A stretch of DNA of 64,000 bases. It comes from Sarocladium kiliense (lineage: Eukaryota; Ascomycota; Sordariomycetes; Hypocreales; Sarocladiaceae). The notes under the pieces are model-generated. The model ran no database searches. It was not told the origin of the DNA and worked only from the letters and a program-made list of their open reading frames with translations. Positions within the stretch are counted from its first letter, which is position 1; every line of letters starts with the position of its first letter. The DNA lies in assembly GCA_030734395.1 (NCBI GenBank), contig JAUZTG010000015.1:558001-622000 (forward strand). Reading direction: 5' to 3'. This document shows positions 36,960 through 47,392 of the stretch, piece by piece. The translations under genes and the position numbers were made by a program.

Positions 36960-37776
36960 CACAATCTTTCTCGAGATACTTTGTCCATAGTCCATGTCAC
37001 GTTGCTCCCACTACTGGCTTCGCGCCTGACCCATCTATAGAGGACTACTTGCACGTAGCAAGTCATCGCCAATTGTCAAAGAGCAGAACCCTGCAGTGGT
37101 GATACCCAGCGTCTAGTTGGAACTACGTCTTTGATCCTCAACATACACTTTCCACTGACTAGAGCAACGGCAATGGAGCAGATACTGCGACCGTGGAAGC
37201 CGTGACACGGCAAGTAATTGTCACACATCCTCGTCTGCACTAGACTGGCTAGTCTTCCACACCGACGCCGGTTATCGTGGCCCGCCTCTGATAACCATTC
37301 AATCGAATGACACAGCTGAACATCAGCGGGCAACAATGGGGCAATCGGAAGACCCTCTCTCCTCATCCACCACCACCAGCCCTCAAGATACATGGTGGCA
37401 ATGGCCAGCCAATCAAGAGTCTTGCCGCGCTATGGAGCCGCCCAATCTGGAAGTCTGGTCTGGGGAGAGTGCGGAGACCTCTGGACAAGGGTCTGAGTCT
37501 CGAATGGGCCCTTGACGCGCGCTGGAGTCATAGATTGAGCGGCTGGGGGGGGGTCCCGAGCTCAGGCGCCTGATGCGAGCGTACTTTGCAGATCATGGGA
37601 AGGCCTTCAACCGTGTTTGAAAGGATGGGTTACTGCTTCTAAGGAGGTCCTGCTAAAGCCCAAGCCAAGTTGCAAGCCTCACATAGAGAGAGCATATGTC
37701 AACGCACCTCATTCTTGAACTGCATTGGCCTTCAAGCACGTACACATCTCGATCAACTTCATACTCAGCCTCCCAG
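36960..37776. promoter_or_regulatory. GcvH upstream region
   Basis: 817 bp between SHMT and GcvH. No gene is recognised. Only a weak GACGCG at 37514-37519, about 260 bp before the GcvH start, recalls the motif found at other cluster promoters; I would not rely on it. Confidence 0.35.
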
Positions 37777-38406
37777 ATGTCGTTCATCATCCCAAGGTCG
37801 ATTGCCGTGAAGGCAAATCGGTCCCTCGTACCTACGGTTGTCAATCGCCTCGCCTCTCCCCTGGGCCAGAGAAGAGCAATCTCGTTGACCTCAATTTGTT
37901 AGTCACTCATGAGTTCACGCCGGAATCGACAACACAGTAACAATTTAGCTAATTTCGCCCTCTAGGCTCAGCGAAACGTTTTACCAAGAGCCATGAATGG
38001 GTTGACGTGGCCGAAGACGGAAAGTCATGTAAGGTTCTCCCTCTTTCAATGCATGAGAACCGTAGCTAACACGGGATCCATGATTATAGGCACCGTTGGC
38101 ATCTCAAAGTATGCGGCTGATGCCCTCGGTGACGTTGTCTATATTGAGCTACCTGCCCTTGGAGACGAGGCAACGGCGGAAGAGGCTCTTGGAACCGTGG
38201 AATCGGTCAAGTCTGCCTCAGACGTGCTTAGTCCTGTGTCAGGTACCATCACCTCTGTCAACGAGGCTCTTGCAGATACCCCTGCAGACCTTTCAAAGGA
38301 TCCTGAGGATGGTAGCTGGCTGGTCAAGCTCGAGGCGACAGACGCTGCCACTGCGGACAGCTTGATGGATGAGGCTGCATATGCAGAATATATTAAGGGT
38401 CTATAG
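37777..38406 (+). CDS. GCV3: Glycine cleavage system H protein
   Basis: Mitochondrial lipoyl carrier of the glycine cleavage complex, 166 residues. Exons 37777-37897, 37966-38028 and 38090-38406; donors GTTAGT and GTAAGG. The presequence MSFIIPRSIAVKANRSLVP is basic and amphipathic-looking. The mature part starts with KRFTKSHEWVDVAEDGKS, then TVGISKYAADALGDVVYIELP. The lipoylated Lys is about residue 102 in GTVESVKSASDVLSPVSG. The C terminus DPEDGSWLVKL...YIKGL is normal. It converges on GcvP with about 280 bp between stops. Confidence 0.95.
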
Positions 38407-38683
38407 AACAAGAGTCATTACAACTCTTGTAGTCTCGTTAGAGTGATAAGCACCACTAATTAAAAAAAAAATGATCGCTGTGCGAGTTGATGCCCTTTGC
38501 GGGGCAAGACTACTATCTTCCCTCCATATTCTACGGTCTTATGCAAAAGCTCTTCAACTTGATGGGCCAAGCTCCTCAATCAAACATTTCATTACTGCAT
38601 GGTTTATTCCAAGCTCAAGCAAAGTACTGGCTGTACCTATGACCAGTCACAGTCTATGGAGTAGCGATGGTAGCAGAATCTCT

Positions 38684-41600
38684 CTACAAGGGTTCGCTGG
38701 CCTCCACCGGCGGACATGTGCAGAACAAGTTCGTATCACCAAAAGCATCGTCAACTCTGGCAACTGATGGCCAGATCTTCTTCTCCCTCAACCATGGCAG
38801 CGGATACGCCGCTTCCTCTCTTGTATAGGGTCGATTCCACTCCGAGACTAGAAGGTCTGCTTGAGGGTGCGGCGCATTGACAAGGACATTGTTCTTGCGA
38901 GGGATACGACCATTCTCAATATCAGTAATCTCGCGTCGAATCTGCACAAGGGCGTCACAGAAGCGATCTAGTTCAGCCCTCGACTCCGACTCGGTAGGCT
39001 CGATCATAAGAGTTCCTGCGATGGGCCAGCTCATGGTCGGCGCATGAAATCCGTAGTCCTGGAGCCTCTTGGCTACATCGGCGGCCTCGATGCCGGCAGT
39101 GGCTTTGAAGGGACGGACGTCTAGGATGAACTCGTGTGCGCAGCGCTTTTTGGCGTTTGTGTAGGCAATCTGATAGTGAGGGCGTAACCGCGACATAATG
39201 TAGTTGGCATTCAAAAGAGCGACGCCGGTTTGTCTCGTCAAGCCAGCACCACCCATCAAAAGAGTGTAGATGTGGCTGATGGGCAAAATCGAGGCACTTC
39301 CCCAAGGCGCTGCACTGATAGGCGCAACCGCAGTTGTCCTAACGCGGTCTGGCGAGCCGTTCTGGGGATCCGCGACTGGATGGCCTGGAAGATGGGGTGC
39401 CAAGTGCTTCTTGACGGCGATAGGACCGACACCGGGTCCACCACCACCGTGAGGGATGCAGAAGGTCTTGTGGAGGTTCAGATGGCAAACATCAGCTCCA
39501 ACATCACCTGGGCTTGTAAGCCCAATCTGGGCGTTGAGGTTGGCACCGTCCATATAGACTTGCCCTCCATGTGCATGAACGATATCACACACATTCCGAA
39601 CCTCGGGCTCAAAGACACCATACGTGCTCGGGTACGTGATCATGATAGCCGCGAGCTCGTCAGCATGCTTCGCACACTTAGCTTTGAGGTCGTCGATATC
39701 GAGGTTGCCAGTAGCCGCATCACATTTGAGTGGCACCACCTTCATGCCCGCCATGGCAGCACTGGCAGGGTTCGTACCATGTGCGGACACCGGGATCAGG
39801 CAGACATTGCGCTTCTCCCCATCGGGGCCTTGACTGGCATGGTAACGCTTGATGACGCGAAGACCAGCAAACTCGCCCTGCGCGCCAGAATTGGGCTGAA
39901 GACTGACATCATCCATGTCGGTGATGGTAGCGAGATTCTTGCTCAAAGCAGAGATCATGGCAGTGTAGCCCTGAGCTTGGTTTAGAGGAGCAAAGGGGTG
40001 AATACTGGACATGTTGGGGTCTGAGAGTGGAAGCATTTCTGTCGTTGCATTGAGCTTCATCGTGCATGATCCAAGTGGAATCATTGAATGCACTAAAGAG
40101 ACGTCCTTGCTTTGAAGGTGGTAGATATATCGCAAAAGTTCAGTCTCTGTATGATACTGGTTGAAGACAGGTTGTCTGAGGAAAGGTGTCGTGCGCTTCA
40201 ACTGGTCCGGAACAGCACTGTCCAGAAGAGGTTCCTGGGTTGTGTCGAGCGCGTGTTCAAGCTCTTGCTGAGATACTCCAAAAACTTCCAACAAACGACA
40301 AAGGCTTTCCTGTGACATGCCCTCGTGAAGGGAGACGGTCACTCTGTTCTCTCCATGATAACGGAGGTTGATCTTTTTGGCCGCGGCTGCTACGCGGAGG
40401 CGGGATATCTGCTCAGGAGTTCCTTCGAAGGCTAACGTGTCAAAGAGAACAGCTCCGTCCTCGCGCAGTCCTTGTGTGACTAGCTCGAAATCGCCCTTCC
40501 GTACGATCAGCGCCTGGGCTAGTCGAGCCTTATCCCAAATGTCTTGAGCTATGGTCCGGAGGCCATCGGGCCCGTGATAGATGGCAAAGAATGCGCTGAT
40601 GTTCGCAAGGAGCGCCTGAGCAGTGCAGATGTTGCTGGTCGCCTTCTCGCGCCGAATGTGCTGCTCGCGAGTCTGCAGCGCCAGACGGAGAGCCCGGTTG
40701 CCGAGCCGGTCTTTAGAGACACCAACGAGTCGTCCAGGGACCTTGCGCTTATACCTGTCGGAACAAGCGAAAAAGGCAGCATGGGGACCACCATAGCCAA
40801 GGGGTACTCCTAAGCGCTGGGCGCTGCCGAAAGCAACATCGGCACCAAAGTCGCCGGGAGGTTTGAGCAAAGTAAGCGCAAGTAGATCGGTCGCGACGCA
40901 AAGCATTCCCTTGTTCTCGTGGACAACAGAGGACAAGTTTTGGTAGTCAAAAACACCACCGTAAGTGTCTGGATACTGGATGAGAGTGCCGATCAAGCTC
41001 CCCTCGGCTTGTCTGACCAGCTCAAAGTCATTGGCAAGCACATCGCCTACTACGATATCGATGCCGAATCCTTGTGCTCGCGATTCCAAGACTGCGATGG
41101 TCTGAGGGTGACAATTTTTCGCTACAACAAAGGTCCGCCGTGCACCCCTGGCTTGCAATTTCGCAGGGGCGTTGTTGAAGGCAAGAGTCATCGCTTCCGC
41201 AGCGGCTGTCGCCTCGTCGAGCACAGAGGCGTTGGCAATGCCCATTCCCGTAAGGTCCGTGACCATGGTCTGAAAGTTGAGGAGAGATTCCAAGCGGCCT
41301 TGGCTGATCTCTGCTTGGTAAGGCGTGTAGCTTGTGTACCAAGCAGGACTCTCGAGGACGTTCCGCTTGATGACTTCAGGGATAATGGTATCGTAGTAGC
41401 CGCAGCCGATGTATGTTTCGAATCTGTCGTTGAGAGATCCCAGATCCTTCATTCTGCGCTGTACAGTATGCTCAGGAATTCCATTGCTCGGGGCCGGGGT
41501 AGCAGGGCTTGAGGGATCCCATTGTTCGACGAGATCCAAGCCTTTGCTCTGCCGCCTCACTTGAGCAGGGATCACCTCACTGATAAGGTCGTCCATGGAT

Positions 41601-41857
41601 TCAACGGGCGGATCAAGCATTCGAAGCATTTGTTGCTGCTCTGACATATCGTTGGTGCCGATGTGTCGACGGGAGAAGAGCTCATGGTGCCGAAGATTTG
41701 CATCTTGCTGAGCAAGGCTTCCCTGTGCCGATGATGAGTATGTTCTGAAGAGGGGGACTCCTGTTCGCGTTGTCCCAACACACATGCTGCGAACGCGAAC
41801 TCCGCCGATGAGTCCTCGCGTCTCCCCTTGCCGGGCAGCCAGCCGGAGAATGGACAT
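38684..41857 (-). CDS. GCV2: Glycine cleavage system P protein (glycine decarboxylase)
   Basis: PLP enzyme that decarboxylates glycine and loads the aminomethyl group on the H protein in the mitochondrial matrix. Single exon, 1057 residues, the usual length. The N terminus MSILRLAARQGETRG...FRTYSSS is a plausible presequence. Landmarks: FSRRHIGTND, YTPYQAEISQGRLESLLNFQT, IPLGSCTMKLNA, and the PLP Lys near residue 796 in LNLHKTFCIPHGGGGPGVGP. The end VARVDDAFGDTNLFCTCPP is typical. Its promoter is shared with the divergent permease gene and contains the 42-bp palindrome at 42301. Confidence 0.97.
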   Translation of the reverse strand: MSILRLAARQGETRGLIGGVRVRSMCVGTTRTGVPLFRTYSSSAQGSLAQQDANLRHHELFSRRHIGTNDMSEQQQMLRMLDPPVESMDDLISEVIPAQVRRQSKGLDLVEQWDPSSPATPAPSNGIPEHTVQRRMKDLGSLNDRFETYIGCGYYDTIIPEVIKRNVLESPAWYTSYTPYQAEISQGRLESLLNFQTMVTDLTGMGIANASVLDEATAAAEAMTLAFNNAPAKLQARGARRTFVVAKNCHPQTIAVLESRAQGFGIDIVVGDVLANDFELVRQAEGSLIGTLIQYPDTYGGVFDYQNLSSVVHENKGMLCVATDLLALTLLKPPGDFGADVAFGSAQRLGVPLGYGGPHAAFFACSDRYKRKVPGRLVGVSKDRLGNRALRLALQTREQHIRREKATSNICTAQALLANISAFFAIYHGPDGLRTIAQDIWDKARLAQALIVRKGDFELVTQGLREDGAVLFDTLAFEGTPEQISRLRVAAAAKKINLRYHGENRVTVSLHEGMSQESLCRLLEVFGVSQQELEHALDTTQEPLLDSAVPDQLKRTTPFLRQPVFNQYHTETELLRYIYHLQSKDVSLVHSMIPLGSCTMKLNATTEMLPLSDPNMSSIHPFAPLNQAQGYTAMISALSKNLATITDMDDVSLQPNSGAQGEFAGLRVIKRYHASQGPDGEKRNVCLIPVSAHGTNPASAAMAGMKVVPLKCDAATGNLDIDDLKAKCAKHADELAAIMITYPSTYGVFEPEVRNVCDIVHAHGGQVYMDGANLNAQIGLTSPGDVGADVCHLNLHKTFCIPHGGGGPGVGPIAVKKHLAPHLPGHPVADPQNGSPDRVRTTAVAPISAAPWGSASILPISHIYTLLMGGAGLTRQTGVALLNANYIMSRLRPHYQIAYTNAKKRCAHEFILDVRPFKATAGIEAADVAKRLQDYGFHAPTMSWPIAGTLMIEPTESESRAELDRFCDALVQIRREITDIENGRIPRKNNVLVNAPHPQADLLVSEWNRPYTREEAAYPLPWLREKKIWPSVARVDDAFGDTNLFCTCPPVEASEPL

Positions 41858-42300
41858 GCTGGGAAGGCTTGATGACAGACGCCCTGTAGAGGAGGTGAGG
41901 CGGATGAGGTACAGCCTTTAGCACCACACAAGCTAGGACGAGCAACACAGGTTTCTCGCAGAGACGAGCATATATATCAGTACTGCAGTCCTGAGATCAG
42001 GCCCGAAGAGCACCCCATATAGGGCAACTTCTCCCAGAGGAAACAGCTGTACTTCATCGGGAGCCGCCCACAGTGGATGTTGCCGCCCTTGTGTCCATTG
42101 ATGACGAGGGCCCAGCACCCAAAGCCGGGGCCTGGGCAAGAGCCCGAATAGACTCTGGTGTCAGTGTCATGCGTTACCATCGCCTGGCGTGAAACACAGA
42201 TACCAAGGCTGGGATTCTTCACCTTCCAGCGATGTTGCTTTCGACCGGGTGCGTCGCGGCTGGTTACAGGGTAGCCAACAGTGAGAGTGGATCCCACAAA

Positions 42301-42342
42301 GCCGCGGTGTGGGTCACTATCACTTGTGATCCACACCGCGGC
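42301..42342. promoter_or_regulatory. 42-bp imperfect palindrome, candidate operator
   Basis: Outer arms GCCGCGGTGTGG (42301-42312) and CCACACCGCGGC (42331-42342) are perfectly complementary; inner TCAC (42314-42317) and GTGA (42326-42329) extend the symmetry around an 8-nt centre. Each arm holds the cluster 9-mer GCCGCGGTG. CGG-type inverted half-sites suit a Zn2Cys6 dimer. It lies about 444 bp before GcvP and 488 bp before the permease. Confidence 0.6.
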
Positions 42343-42551
42343 AAGTCCCATGATTGGCTAATGTAGCCGCGTCTGTCCCACTGCCACGGTGCCTCCTGAA
42401 CTCTAATATGTCCCATGAGCTTCGCTGCTTCACTTGTACTGTACGCCTGAAGTCTGGACGAAATCCTCAGCAAATCGAGCCATAAGATACGGATGCGTCA
42501 TTCCCCGCATAGGACCCACTGTGAATCCGGGGTAATCAGTCTTATCTTGCG

Positions 42552-42558
42552 TGACTCA
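42552..42558. promoter_or_regulatory. TGACTCA cross-pathway control box
   Basis: Exact match to the Gcn4/CPC-1/CpcA consensus TGASTCA, in the GcvP/permease promoter. Amino-acid starvation control of these genes is plausible; a 7-mer can also occur by chance. Confidence 0.4.
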
Positions 42559-42829
42559 AGTGCCGACTTAGCCATGCGCCCCCCTTGGTCTCGCCCTTCT
42601 CGCTATCTCGAGCAAGTGTGTCAAGATGATAGCCAGAGTAGATCTGTTCTACATATCTCCTGCCCTCCCCAATGCAGTTCCTCCTCCTTAATCTCCTCAC
42701 TTGATTGCAGTTTGTCGTCTGTCTGTCTGCTGCACCTGCCGAAACACACATCTATTCGAACTCCTTGAGCTACTTTGTATCTTAACAACTTGTGTTTTCT
42801 GCGAATCCTCAGTATCACAGCGTGCAGCC

Positions 42830-44476
42830 ATGTCCTCAACACGCGAGACCGAGGCGCACCTGCAGAGGCTTGGCTATCAAGCTGAAATGCCTCGCAACCT
42901 CAGCATGATCAGCATTCTCGGTCTCTCCTTCGCCATCATGGCTGTTCCTTTCGGTCTCTCGACCACTCTATACATCACCCTTACTAACGGCCAAGCCGTT
43001 TCCATACTCTGGGGCTGGGTGCTCGTTTCTCTTCTCTCTCTCTGCATTGCTGCTTCCTTGGCCGAGATATGCGGCGTCTTCCCTGTCTCAGGAGGTGTGT
43101 ACTATTGGTCGGCCATGCTCTGCACCAAGAAGTACGCGCCCGTTGTCAGCTTTATTGACGGTTGGATGACCCTTGTTGGCAACTGGACTGTGACACTGAG
43201 CATCAACTTCTCTGGTGCACAGCTCATCCTCAGCGCCATCTCCATCTTCGATAAAGACTACGTTGCCAATGAATGGCAGACCGTACTATGCTTCTGGGCA
43301 GTTATGCTAGTATGCGCTATCGTGAACATCTTCTTCTCTCGACACCTGAACTTGGTCAACACCGTCTGCATCTGGTGGACCGCGTTGGGAGTTGTAATTA
43401 TACTCGTCACCCTCCTGGCCACTGCTCGCGAGAAGCGTTCGGCCGAGTTCGTTTTCACACACTACGACGCCTCAGCCAGTGGCTGGCCTGATGCCTGGTC
43501 TTTCTTTGTTGGCTTGCTGCAAGGTATGGGCCAATTCGACTCTCCGTCCAACAATTGCTAACTCTCACCAGCCTCCTATGTCTTGACCGGCTACGGTATG
43601 GTTCCGAGCCTTTGTGAAGAGGTTCAAAACCCTGAGCGCGAGGTTCCTCGAGCCATTGTGCTATCCGTCTCTGCCGCAGGTCTTACTGGCCTGGTTTATC
43701 TGATCCCTATTCTTTTCGTCCTGCCCGATGTCAAGATGCTCTTGGGGGTTGCCAACAGCCAGCCTATAGGCCTTCTCTTTCAGACGGTCACAGAGTCCAA
43801 GGCTGGGGGCTTTGGACTACTCCTCATCATATTGGGAATTCTTTTCTTTGCTGGTACTGGGGCTCTTACTGCTTCATCTCGTTGTACCTATGCATTCGCC
43901 CGCGATGGTGCTATTCCCGGATATAAGCTCTGGAAACAGGTCCACCCAAGACTGGACGTTCCTTTATGGGCTATCGGTTTGTCTACTGCTGTCGATTGCA
44001 TCCTTGGGTGTATCTATTTCGGCTCGTCAGCTGCCTTCAACTCCTTCACTGGGGTTGCTACCCTCTGTCTCCTGGCCTCATACTGCGTTCCTGTTCTGAT
44101 CAGCCTGCTTCGCGGACGAAAGTTTGTCCAAAATTCGCCGTACTCCTTGGGAAAGTTCGGATTTATCATCAATGTCGTTAGCATTGTTTTCATCTGTTTT
44201 GCGTCTGTCATCTTTTGCGTTCCTGTGTCGCTACCTGTCACGGCTGGCACAATGAACTATGCCAGTGTGGTCTTTGCCGGGTTTGGAGCAATCAGTGCGG
44301 GTTGGTATTTTGCCTATGCTCGTAAAAACTTCAAGGGTCCTCCTATTATGGAAGAGTATTGGGAGCAAGGACCAGAGTTCTTCATGGCAAGGCAAAGTGG
44401 CGGGACGGAATCTGTGTTGGAGGCAAATGACAGCCATTCCGATGGCCTTGTGGAGAATGAGGTTAAGAAGGACTGA
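42830..44476 (+). CDS. APC-family amino acid/amine permease
   Basis: Plasma-membrane (or vacuolar) transporter, 532 residues, about 12 hydrophobic segments. Exons 42830-43523 and 43572-44476 (48 bp intron, GTATGG donor). The N terminus MPRNLSMISILGLSFAIMAVPFGLSTTL, the GGPV-like FPVSGGVYYWSAML, and ASYVLTGYGMVPSLCEEVQNPEREVPRAI match the fungal GABA/choline/amino-acid permease branch (Uga4, Hnm1 relatives). Substrate choice between GABA, choline, ethanolamine or amino acids cannot be read from sequence. Divergent from GcvP and sharing its palindrome-bearing promoter, it is the likely uptake step of the cluster. Confidence 0.93.
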
Positions 44477-44674
44477 GGTATGACCATTAGTCTCATGATC
44501 AGGGGGCGTAAGATCTATGTAATGCGTTGTGTTGGCAGCTTCATTTGAGTGCTCAAATACACCGAAATATGGCATCAATGGGTTCCTGAAAACGGCGTGA
44601 CTACTATATACTGGCCAAAATGCCTAAGATACGCAACGCAGCCTGAGATATTCATCAAATAATCTTATGCCCCT

Positions 44675-46486
44675 TTACCTCGAATCATTTATGTACACTC
44701 GTGCCTCCCATGCCTGCAATGTTTGGAGTGACGGCTTGTTATCCTCTGTCCCATGCTGTACGTTACACATCTTTAGTTGTGAGCCGCTCAAATCCAATCC
44801 CATCTTGCTCATGTCAGGCATCTGCCTCGGCTCGGCAGACATATTCAGAACTACCAGAGCCCTCCCACCATCGCGACCTTGTTGAGGTAGAGTGCTGTGT
44901 TTGACAAAAGCGAACATGTACTCATTTTCTGGGTCTAAGAGCTGGAAACGCCCATAGATGAACATGTCTTTGTAGGCTTTCCGCATCTTCAAGGCTTCCT
45001 TGTAGAACGAAAGAACGGAGTTTGGATCATCAACTTGAGCGGCAACATTGATTGAAGCAAAGTCATCATGCACACGCATCCATGGGAGAGCATCTCTGCC
45101 GGTGAAGCCCGCGTGATCTGTCGAGTCCCACTGGAAAGGAATGCGTGAATGATCTCGAGCCAGGATCTGTAGACCATGCATTGTAGCCTTCACCCGGTCT
45201 TGGTCGCCAGCGTCCAAAGCTTCGGCGTAGTAATTGCGGCTTTCAACATCTTTGTACTCGGAGATATCCCAGTTCTTGGGGACATTGGTCATTCCAATCT
45301 CCTGACCTTGGTACAAGAACAGGGTGCCTGTTAAAGCCGTCTGCCAGAGTGCGATGGCCTTTGCCGATCGTAGCCACAGTTCTCTAGATGAGGTGTCGCC
45401 AAACCTGCTAACAGCTCTTCCGTTGTCATGATTCTCGCAGAATACTGTGGTCCAGGCATCCGTCCCTTCCACAAAGGTCTGCCACGTCTCCGTCATCTTT
45501 TTCAATGTGGATAGAAGGAAGGGACGATAAATATACTTGGATCCGAACCCATCTCCATTACCTAGTCGAATGAGAGAGAACTCAAAGACCATGTCCAGTT
45601 CTTGTGCCGAGGAAGACACATAAGGGACGACTTGTGAAGGATGTGGCGTCAGGGATAGCTCGCCAACCGAGACTGCGTTGTATGGCGCCAAGACCTTCTT
45701 ATTCATCTCGTGGATGAACTCATGGATTCGAGGTCCATTGCACCACATCTCTGGAGCCGGTTGATGAGGAGAGCTTGGGTCTGTGATAGGTGCGTCGACG
45801 AAGTCCCGTCGCTTAGAATACTTGTTGACTGTATCAATTCGGAAGCCATCGACACCGCGATCAAGCCAAAACCGCATAGTGTCCTCGTAAATGGCTTCGC
45901 GACATTCGGCATTGTCCCAATTCAGGTCCGGTTGGTCCGCGGCATAAAGGTGCAGGTAGTATTCCTGTGTTGCGTCGTCCCATGTCCAGGTCGAGCTGGC
46001 AAAGTAGCCCCTCCAATTAGTGGGAGGGTGCCGCACTCCATTGCTGTCATAGCGAGCAGGCTTCCAGATGTACCAGTCGCGTTTGCTGCTTTCTTTTGAG
46101 GAGCGAGAATCCTTGAACCAAGGATGCTCAGATGACGTGTGATTGACGACGAGGTCCAGTATCACTTTCATATTTCTCTGATGGCATTCCTTCAACAGCT
46201 GGTCGACATCGTCAACATCTCCGTACGGCGCGTAGATAGCCTGATAATCGGACACATCATAGCCCATGTCCTTCTGGGGGCTCTCGAAGATTGGCGACAC
46301 CCATACCACGTCCACGCCAAGGTCGTGAAGGTAGTCAAGCTTTGAGATCAAGCCTGGAAGGTCACCCCACCCGTCATTGTTTGAATCCTTGAAACTGGCC
46401 GGGTAAACTTGGTAGAAGGTTGCCTCTTTCCACCATACCTTATCATTGCACCATCCATCCTCTCGGCTCCAGGTGAGCGAGCCCAT
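44675..46486 (-). CDS. GH13 alpha-glucosidase (maltase)
   Basis: Intracellular-type maltase/isomaltase, 603 residues, single exon, no signal peptide. GH13 landmarks: FYQVYPASFKDSNNDGWGD near the N terminus, DLVVNHTS, nucleophile Asp 218 in GFRIDTVN, acid Glu 276 in VGELS, and transition-state Asp 354 in CENHDN. Complete. Divergent from an MFS sugar transporter, as in fungal MAL loci, so it probably hydrolyses imported maltose or related alpha-glucosides. Confidence 0.95.
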   Translation of the reverse strand: MGSLTWSREDGWCNDKVWWKEATFYQVYPASFKDSNNDGWGDLPGLISKLDYLHDLGVDVVWVSPIFESPQKDMGYDVSDYQAIYAPYGDVDDVDQLLKECHQRNMKVILDLVVNHTSSEHPWFKDSRSSKESSKRDWYIWKPARYDSNGVRHPPTNWRGYFASSTWTWDDATQEYYLHLYAADQPDLNWDNAECREAIYEDTMRFWLDRGVDGFRIDTVNKYSKRRDFVDAPITDPSSPHQPAPEMWCNGPRIHEFIHEMNKKVLAPYNAVSVGELSLTPHPSQVVPYVSSSAQELDMVFEFSLIRLGNGDGFGSKYIYRPFLLSTLKKMTETWQTFVEGTDAWTTVFCENHDNGRAVSRFGDTSSRELWLRSAKAIALWQTALTGTLFLYQGQEIGMTNVPKNWDISEYKDVESRNYYAEALDAGDQDRVKATMHGLQILARDHSRIPFQWDSTDHAGFTGRDALPWMRVHDDFASINVAAQVDDPNSVLSFYKEALKMRKAYKDMFIYGRFQLLDPENEYMFAFVKHSTLPQQGRDGGRALVVLNMSAEPRQMPDMSKMGLDLSGSQLKMCNVQHGTEDNKPSLQTLQAWEARVYINDSR

Positions 46487-47392
46487 TGCGGCTCAATGGC
46501 AGCGACGGGACGGAATTTGGGAAGGAAAGGTTGTAGCACTCAGGAATTCTCTCTGTGTGGCTATCATGCAATGCTGCACCAAGGGAGCTTGTTGTATGAA
46601 GAGACTTGCCGGACGTATGATGAGCTGAGATGCCGGAGACGTCGAAGTCGAAGTGATCGGTCGCTGATATACGAAAGATCACACTGCAGGTTGGGGACGC
46701 AAGCGTCGGAACCTCAGCTCGGGCCTGATGGCAATGCGGGAAGTCCGCCGGCGACAGGATCCGAGGAGCATCTTGCTAAAGTTGCGGGGATTGTATGCAA
46801 GTCGCGTGGAGTCTCCCCAAGCAAGGTACATGGGGCTTCATGAAGCCAGCCGTGCATCCATGCATACGGCGAAAAGCAGTGCAGGATGCTGGGGCAGTTG
46901 CAGTAGCGGTGGAGAGGGTGGGAGCAGCGGAGTCTCCGCACCAGGCCACTGTGCGCCCCACTTCACTCCGACCTCGGATGGCCCCGCAACCAAGACCTGG
47001 AAATTGAGGTCGTCGGCCTGGCGGCGGAGACTCCTGTAAGCCACCTCGTCAGGTCTTTGCCTCATCCTCCACTCGACGTGGACACTCCGCGCCTCAATTC
47101 CTTCTACACGCAGACTCCGGTCATCACCCCATGTTTTTCCCCAGATCCAGATGCTTGGGCCCCAGCATGGATCAGCTCCAACGTCGGCAAAGACTGCTCG
47201 GCTAGAGCATGGCCTTGACCGTGTGATGCAGTCCCCAACAGCCATAAATACGTCCTCCAGTCCACCCTCTAAGACCTCGAGACAATCGTTTCTTCAAGCA
47301 GATTCACCTCGCAAAGAGTCCGCCATTTTACCGTCGCCCTTCTCTTTTCTTCTACCTACAACAACTCCTAGGTGTTAATACTTCTTTCAAAA
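46487..47392. promoter_or_regulatory. Bidirectional promoter alpha-glucosidase / sugar transporter
   Basis: 906 bp. CGG-N8-CGG at 47014-47027, the spacing described for AmyR-type maltose/starch regulators. GCGGGG near 46784 and CTGGGG near 46890 fit the CreA repressor consensus SYGGRG. These short matches could be accidental in GC-rich DNA. Confidence 0.45.

Larger units (their letters stand above)
41858..42829. promoter_or_regulatory. Bidirectional promoter GcvP / permease
   Basis: 972 bp between divergent starts. It holds the palindrome at 42301-42342 and a TGACTCA box (42552-42558) of the Gcn4/CpcA type, 272 bp before the permease ATG. No gene is supported here. Confidence 0.6.

Noticed and set aside
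46409..46843. A 144-codon plus-strand frame in the maltase/transporter promoter
   Set aside because: It overlaps the start of the alpha-glucosidase on the other strand and has no family features.
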